From Amylibacter sp. (lineage in GTDB: Bacteria; Pseudomonadota; Alphaproteobacteria; Rhodobacterales; Rhodobacteraceae), in assembly GCA_027083485.1 (NCBI GenBank), contig JALWOO010000841.1, forward strand, positions 1 through 10,240: 10,240 nucleotides of DNA. The letters run 5' to 3'. The notes under the pieces are model-generated. The model worked only from the letters and a program-made list of their open reading frames with translations. It ran no database searches and was not told the origin of the DNA. The position numbers were made by a program, and so were the translations under genes. Below, in pieces: positions 7,583 to 10,240 of the stretch (position 1 is its first letter; every line of letters begins with the position of its first letter).

Positions 7583-8947
7583 ATGGCCCGCTTTCTGATC
7601 GCTGCTGCGCATAAATCGTCGGGTAAAACCGTGATCAGCACCGGTTTGGCGGGGGCCTTGGCTGCGCGTGGCCAACAGGTGCAATGCTTCAAAAAGGGGC
7701 CGGATTACATCGACCCCATGTGGCTCTCGGCGGCCAGCGGGCGGCCCTGTTACAACCTTGATTTCAACACCATGGTATCGGGCGAATTTACCGCCTTGAT
7801 GTGCGCGCGCGCCAATGATGCGGATGTGGCGATGATCGAGGCCAACAAAGGCCTGTTCGATGGCGTTGACCTGCACGGCAGCGATTCCAACGCGGCGCTG
7901 GCGGTACGCACCAAAACGCCGGTGATCCTTGTGATTGACACTAACGGCATGACACGGGGCATTGCACCGCTGTTGCAGGGCTATCGCGCCTTTGACCCAG
8001 AGGTAAATATCGCGGGTGTGATCCTGAACAAAGTGGGTGGCCCGCGCCACGAAGGCAAACTGCGCGCCGCTGTTGAAACCTATACCGATATTCCGGTGGT
8101 CGGGGCCGTGGGGCGCAACAACAAGCTGGATATCGGCGAACGCCACTTGGGCCTGACAACGCCTTCGGAAACTGCGCATCTGGATGCCAAAATAGCCGAG
8201 ATCGCGGAAATTGTCGGCAACTCGGTTGATCTGGATCTTTTGCTGACCATCGCTGCCACCGCGCCGAATGTGCCGGTGATGCCGCGCGAAGCCCCGAAAC
8301 CGCTGTATCAGGGCATGCGCATTGCGATCGCGCGGGACAAGGCATTCGGCTTTTACTACGCCGATGATCTGGAACGTTTCACGGAACTGGGTGCCGAACT
8401 GGTTCCCTTTAACGCCCTGACCGACAGCAGATTGCCCGAGTGTGACGGCCTGTTTATTGGTGGCGGCTTTCCCGAAACCCAGATGGAGGCTCTGGCGGCC
8501 AACCGGTCCCTGCGTGCCGATATCAAACGCGCCATTGAAAACGGTCTGCCCACCTATGCGGAATGCGGCGGCCTGATGTATCTGTGCGAGGCCATGCTCT
8601 GGCAGGGCGCGCGCCACCCCATGTGCGGCGTTGTGCCTGCAGAGGCGGTGATGCACAAACGCCCGCAGGGGCGGGGCTATGTGGAATACACCGCAACAGC
8701 GGCGCACCCCTGGGGGCAATCCGATACCCCGATCAAAGCGCACGAGTTCCATTATGCGCGGTTGGAAAACCTGCCGGACAGCCTCACCTTTGCCCGCACC
8801 CTGACACGCGGGGCCGGCATAGACGGGCAACATGATGCGGTTGTGATAAACAATCTGGTCGCCGGCTTCTGCCATCTGCGCAACACGGCAGAAAACCCGT
8901 GGGTGGACCGGTTTCTGGGCTTTGTAAACGCCTGCCGCAAAACCTGA
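7583..8947 (+). CDS. dsrN: DsrN, CobB/CbiA-type glutamine amidotransferase for siroheme amidation
   Basis: The product has 454 residues, the usual size for cobyrinic acid a,c-diamide synthases. The N-terminal dethiobiotin-synthetase-like ATPase has the P-loop HKSSGKT (residues 10-16) and the FKKGPDYIDP motif. The C-terminal glutaminase (GATase type 3) has FIGGGFPE, the nucleophile C328 in YAECGGLMYL, and H431 in the GFCHLR motif near the end. In dsr clusters this protein is thought to convert siroheme to the siroheme amide used by DsrAB, using glutamine and ATP in the cytoplasm. A role in cobalamin synthesis (CobB) cannot be excluded from sequence alone, but the place behind dsrP is the standard dsrN position; here only the TrpD2-like gene intervenes. 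Start: ATG 7583, 2 bases after the previous stop, with a weak AAGG at 7569-7572. It is the last gene before a terminator. Confidence 0.88.
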   Translation: MARFLIAAAHKSSGKTVISTGLAGALAARGQQVQCFKKGPDYIDPMWLSAASGRPCYNLDFNTMVSGEFTALMCARANDADVAMIEANKGLFDGVDLHGSDSNAALAVRTKTPVILVIDTNGMTRGIAPLLQGYRAFDPEVNIAGVILNKVGGPRHEGKLRAAVETYTDIPVVGAVGRNNKLDIGERHLGLTTPSETAHLDAKIAEIAEIVGNSVDLDLLLTIAATAPNVPVMPREAPKPLYQGMRIAIARDKAFGFYYADDLERFTELGAELVPFNALTDSRLPECDGLFIGGGFPETQMEALAANRSLRADIKRAIENGLPTYAECGGLMYLCEAMLWQGARHPMCGVVPAEAVMHKRPQGRGYVEYTATAAHPWGQSDTPIKAHEFHYARLENLPDSLTFARTLTRGAGIDGQHDAVVINNLVAGFCHLRNTAENPWVDRFLGFVNACRKT

Positions 8948-8975
8948 CCCTCCCTTTCCATTTTCTCCAAATATT

Positions 8976-9015
8976 CCGGGGGAAACCCGAAGGGTTTGGG
9001 GGCAGCGCCCCCTTT
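8976..9015 (+). terminator. Tandem GC-rich hairpins after dsrN, resembling a Rhodobacteraceae intergenic repeat
   Basis: Two perfect stems follow each other: AAACCC/GGGTTT (8983-8988 with 8992-8997, loop GAA) and GGGGGC/GCCCCC (8998-9003 with 9007-9012, loop AGC), then TTT. They lie 35 bases after the dsrN stop and probably end the + strand operon. The wording of the element, with CTCCAAATATTCCGGGGG before it and a GGGGGCAGCGCCCCC core, matches from memory a sequence that recurs downstream of genes in Rhodobacteraceae genomes. Confidence 0.6.
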
Positions 9016-9022
9016 GCCCCAT

Positions 9023-9047
9023 AAAAAAGCCCCGCAAATGCGAGGCT
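9023..9047 (-). terminator. Rho-independent terminator of dsrE2-tusA
   Basis: Read on the - strand, AGCCTCGC (9047-9040), loop ATTT, GCGGGGCT (9035-9028) forms an 8-bp stem with one G-U pair. It runs into six T's (A's at 9023-9028 on the + strand). The wobble pair exists only in - strand RNA, which supports the strand. It lies 25 bases beyond the tusA stop. Confidence 0.85.
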
Positions 9048-9071
9048 CTCTTGTTCCGGATCAAAAAACGT

Positions 9072-9296
9072 TTAGGCTTTTTTGATCTCGAACTTGTAGA
9101 TGTCACCCTCGGTGGAGGACCCCAGCAATTCATTGCCGGTGTGGGTGCAGAATGCGGCGAAATCAGCTGCAGAACCCGGATCGGTTGCTGTGATTTTCAG
9201 AATGTCACCGGCAGCCATGCCTTTGAGCATTTTCTTGGCTTTGAGGATCGGCAGTGGGCAGTTCAGGCCTTCTGCATTAAGTGTTTGTTCAGCCAT
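9072..9296 (-). CDS. tusA: TusA family sulfur carrier protein
   Basis: The product has 74 residues, standard for TusA. It carries the family signature CPLPILKAKK with the sulfur-accepting cysteine C13, then TDPGSAADFAAFC with a second cysteine at C50, and a beta-strand C-terminus. TusA is a small cytoplasmic protein that carries a persulfide on the CPxP cysteine. In reverse-Dsr sulfur oxidisers it delivers sulfur towards DsrEFH and DsrC. A role in tRNA thiolation is the main alternative, but the pairing with dsrE2 next to a dsr cluster favours sulfur oxidation. ATG at 9296 has AAGGGAAA upstream on the - strand. It lies 42 bases after dsrE2 and is followed by a terminator, so the two form a short operon convergent to the dsr genes. 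No rhodanese gene sits beside them. Confidence 0.93.
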   Translation of the reverse strand: MAEQTLNAEGLNCPLPILKAKKMLKGMAAGDILKITATDPGSAADFAAFCTHTGNELLGSSTEGDIYKFEIKKA

Positions 9297-9338
9297 TGGT
9301 TTCCCTTTTTTCGCTGTTGGTCGTTGTTGTTGTTATAC

Positions 9339-9833
9339 TTAGATGAATAGGTTGATATGGGACTTGGATGCAACTTCCATATATGTCGCAGCCCCGCCCA
9401 GTTCGACGCCATCAATCAGTGTATCCTTGGAGTATTCGAACAGATCCAAAGTCATCTGGCAGGCAATGATCCGCACATCGGATTCAACTGCCGCTTCGCG
9501 CAGATCCTCGATCGAGGCAACACCCTTTTTGGCCATCAGGTTTTTCATCATGGTGGTGGTTGCCCGATCCACACCCGGAATCATCGGGATCATGTTCGGC
9601 ATTTTGAAATGCTTTCCACCCAGCGGCATTTCCATTGCCGGATTGCCGAGCGTCGACATTTTCAGATCAAGATCTTTTTTCAGCAGTGCCAGACCATAGA
9701 AGGTAAAGAACATCGTGACTTCAATATCCATTGCCGCCGCCGTTGTCCCCAGAATAAAGGGAGGATAAGCCCAGTCGAGCGTTCCTTTGGTGACGATAAT
9801 TGACATGCTTTTGGTATTTTCCATATCCAGCAC
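9339..9833 (-). CDS. dsrE2: DsrE2-type protein (DsrE/DsrF/DsrH-like family)
   Basis: The product has 164 residues when started at GTG 9833. An in-frame ATG lies at 9824, but the only good Shine-Dalgarno, GGGAG at 9845-9841, is 7 bases from the GTG and 16 from the ATG. The sequence has the DsrE-like fold pattern: SIIVTKGTLDWAYPPFILG, then a hydrophobic stretch IEVTMFFTFYGLALL (residues about 38-51), a methionine- and proline-rich middle (NPAMEMP, MPNMIPMIPG), and the single cysteine C125 in RIIACQMT, the likely persulfide site. The hydrophobic segments at about 22-51 fit the membrane association proposed for DsrE2. In A. vinosum, DsrE2 is encoded with rhodanese and TusA and takes part in cytoplasmic sulfur trafficking. 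Here it is promoter-proximal to tusA. Confidence 0.87.
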   Translation of the reverse strand: MLDMENTKSMSIIVTKGTLDWAYPPFILGTTAAAMDIEVTMFFTFYGLALLKKDLDLKMSTLGNPAMEMPLGGKHFKMPNMIPMIPGVDRATTTMMKNLMAKKGVASIEDLREAAVESDVRIIACQMTLDLFEYSKDTLIDGVELGGAATYMEVASKSHINLFI

Positions 9834-9840
9834 AGGCTTT

Positions 9841-9845
9841 CTCCC
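9841..9845 (-). promoter_or_regulatory. Ribosome binding site selecting the GTG start of dsrE2
   Basis: GGGAG on the - strand is 7 bases before GTG 9833 but 16 bases before the in-frame ATG 9824, so it decides for the GTG. Confidence 0.6.
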
Positions 9846-9866
9846 AATCTCATATGCATTGTATCA

Positions 9867-9884
9867 CGATATTTGAATATATCG
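9867..9884. promoter_or_regulatory. AT-rich palindromic operator overlapping the dsrE2 promoter
   Basis: CGATAT (9867-9872) and ATATCG (9879-9884) are inverted repeats 6 bases apart, and within them ATATT-TG-AATAT (9869-9880) is a perfect palindrome. It covers the candidate -10 of dsrE2-tusA, where a repressor would act. ArsR/SmtB-family repressors (such as SqrR, BigR and SoxR) commonly use AT-rich palindromes at sulfur-oxidation genes; which regulator binds here is not known. Confidence 0.5.
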
Positions 9885-9899
9885 CAGTGCAAATGTCAA
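9871..9899 (-). promoter_or_regulatory. Probable sigma-70-type promoter of dsrE2-tusA
   Basis: On the - strand a perfect TTGACA (9899-9894) is followed after 17 bases by TCAAAT (9876-9871), a weak -10. A competing extended -10, TGATACAAT, occurs at 9866-9858 but has no good -35. Either would give a leader of roughly 20-35 bases, containing the Shine-Dalgarno of dsrE2. Confidence 0.5.
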
Positions 9900-9917
9900 G
9901 TCACGCGGCTGTGTGAC
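9900..9917. repeat. Inverted repeat GTCAC-N8-GTGAC in the dsrE2/hydrolase divergent region
   Basis: GTCAC at 9900-9904 is repeated inverted as GTGAC at 9913-9917 with 8 bases between. It abuts the -35 of dsrE2 and lies about 90 bases before the + strand hydrolase gene, so it could be a second regulator site for either. Chance cannot be excluded for a 5-base arm. Confidence 0.3.
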
Positions 9918-10002
9918 GCTAAATTTGTTAACTATATAAGGAATATCACCGGTCTGTAACCGATGCTTGAGCTTTTGAATTTTCCGGTCCAATATGGTTT
10001 GC

Positions 10003-10240
10003 ATGAGCCAAAAAACCAGATTTGCCCTGTTGCAAACCCGCCCGATGCCCGATTTCAACAGCGCGCTAACAGAGGCCCTTGACCTAGCCGAAAGGGCGGT
10101 AAATCAGGGCGCGGAGTTTCTTGCCTTGCCGGAATACTGCGGCGGGCTGAAAACGGTTAATGGTGCAATAGCAGCACCTTGCGCCCCCGAAGACGACCAT
10201 CCCGTCCTGAACGGTTTGCGTAAATTTGCGGCAGATCACG
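10003..10240 (+). CDS. Carbon-nitrogen hydrolase (nitrilase superfamily), 3' truncated by the window
   Basis: The frame is open from ATG 10003 to the window end, giving 79 residues that begin MSQKTRFALLQTRPMPDF. This is the first strand of the nitrilase fold, followed by a helix (ALTEALDLAERAVNQG) and EFLALPEYCGG, where the glutamate is the first of the Glu-Lys-Cys catalytic residues. Lys and Cys would lie beyond the window. An in-frame ATG at 9994 is possible; neither start has a clear Shine-Dalgarno. Substrate unknown: such proteins (Nit2-like omega-amidases or carbamoyl-type amidases) are often housekeeping. It is transcribed away from dsrE2 and there is no evidence that it serves sulfur oxidation. 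Confidence 0.75.
   Translation, partial: MSQKTRFALLQTRPMPDFNSALTEALDLAERAVNQGAEFLALPEYCGGLKTVNGAIAAPCAPEDDHPVLNGLRKFAADH

Noticed and set aside
6537..7583. 348-codon open frame on the - strand opposite the TrpD2-like gene
   Set aside because: It mirrors the sense gene almost exactly and its translation is rich in His/Arg/Gln without family motifs, typical of an antisense artefact.
7583..8947. cobB of cobalamin biosynthesis
   Set aside because: The family is the same, but no other cobalamin gene is in the window and the place behind dsrP is the usual dsrN position. The alternative is kept as a caveat.
7565..9133. 522-codon open frame on the - strand opposite dsrN and into tusA
   Set aside because: It is a shadow of dsrN, which has a full P-loop and glutaminase motifs. 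It also overlaps tusA in another frame and crosses the terminator region.
9051..9350. 99-codon open frame on the + strand over tusA
   Set aside because: The opposite strand encodes TusA with its CPxP signature, start, and terminator; the + frame has no recognisable features.

Overview
The window carries the 3' half of a dissimilatory sulfite reductase (dsr) cluster in the order dsrM (partial), dsrK, dsrL, dsrJ, dsrO, dsrP, a TrpD2/YbiB-like gene, dsrN. All run on the + strand and are tightly packed. The presence of DsrL (a GltD-like flavoprotein with ferredoxin domains), together with TusA and a DsrE2-type protein next door, points to the oxidative (reverse) Dsr pathway of sulfur oxidisers, not sulfate reduction. 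dsrAB, dsrEFH and dsrC are expected upstream, outside the window.

Organism: most likely an alphaproteobacterium, probably Rhodobacteraceae/Roseobacter-like. This rests on moderately high GC, the style of the proteins, and a GC-rich double-hairpin element after dsrN that I recognise from memory as a common intergenic element of that family. It is an inference, not proof. Reverse-dsr genes have been reported on Roseobacter-clade metagenomic fosmids, but are absent from most cultured roseobacters as far as I know.

Layout: 1-6482 encodes the transmembrane DsrMKJOP electron-transfer complex, with the cytoplasmic NAD(P)H-linked DsrL between K and J. A strong 13-bp hairpin (6519-6549) separates it from a two-gene segment, the TrpD2-like gene plus dsrN (6573-8947). 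DsrN is the siroheme amidase that supplies the DsrAB cofactor. At 8976-9047 back-to-back hairpins end transcription from both sides. On the - strand follow tusA (9072-9296) and dsrE2 (9339-9833), which handle persulfide sulfur transfer towards the Dsr machinery. The 169-bp region 9834-10002 holds a plausible dsrE2-tusA promoter overlapped by an AT-rich palindrome. The window ends inside a + strand carbon-nitrogen hydrolase gene (10003 onward).

Working model (inference from homologues): TusA/DsrE2 pass sulfane sulfur towards DsrEFH and DsrC; DsrAB (siroheme amide made with DsrN) oxidises it to sulfite, passing electrons to DsrL; DsrK reacts with oxidised DsrC (trisulfide) and DsrMKJOP connects this to the quinone pool and periplasm. 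The most notable points are: DsrJ has no cysteine outside its three haem motifs; a TrpD2-like gene is inserted next to dsrN; there is no rhodanese beside tusA-dsrE2; and there are two strong uncatalogued secondary-structure/operator elements. There is no gene-free stretch over 300 bases, and I saw no tRNA, rRNA, CRISPR array or insertion sequence.
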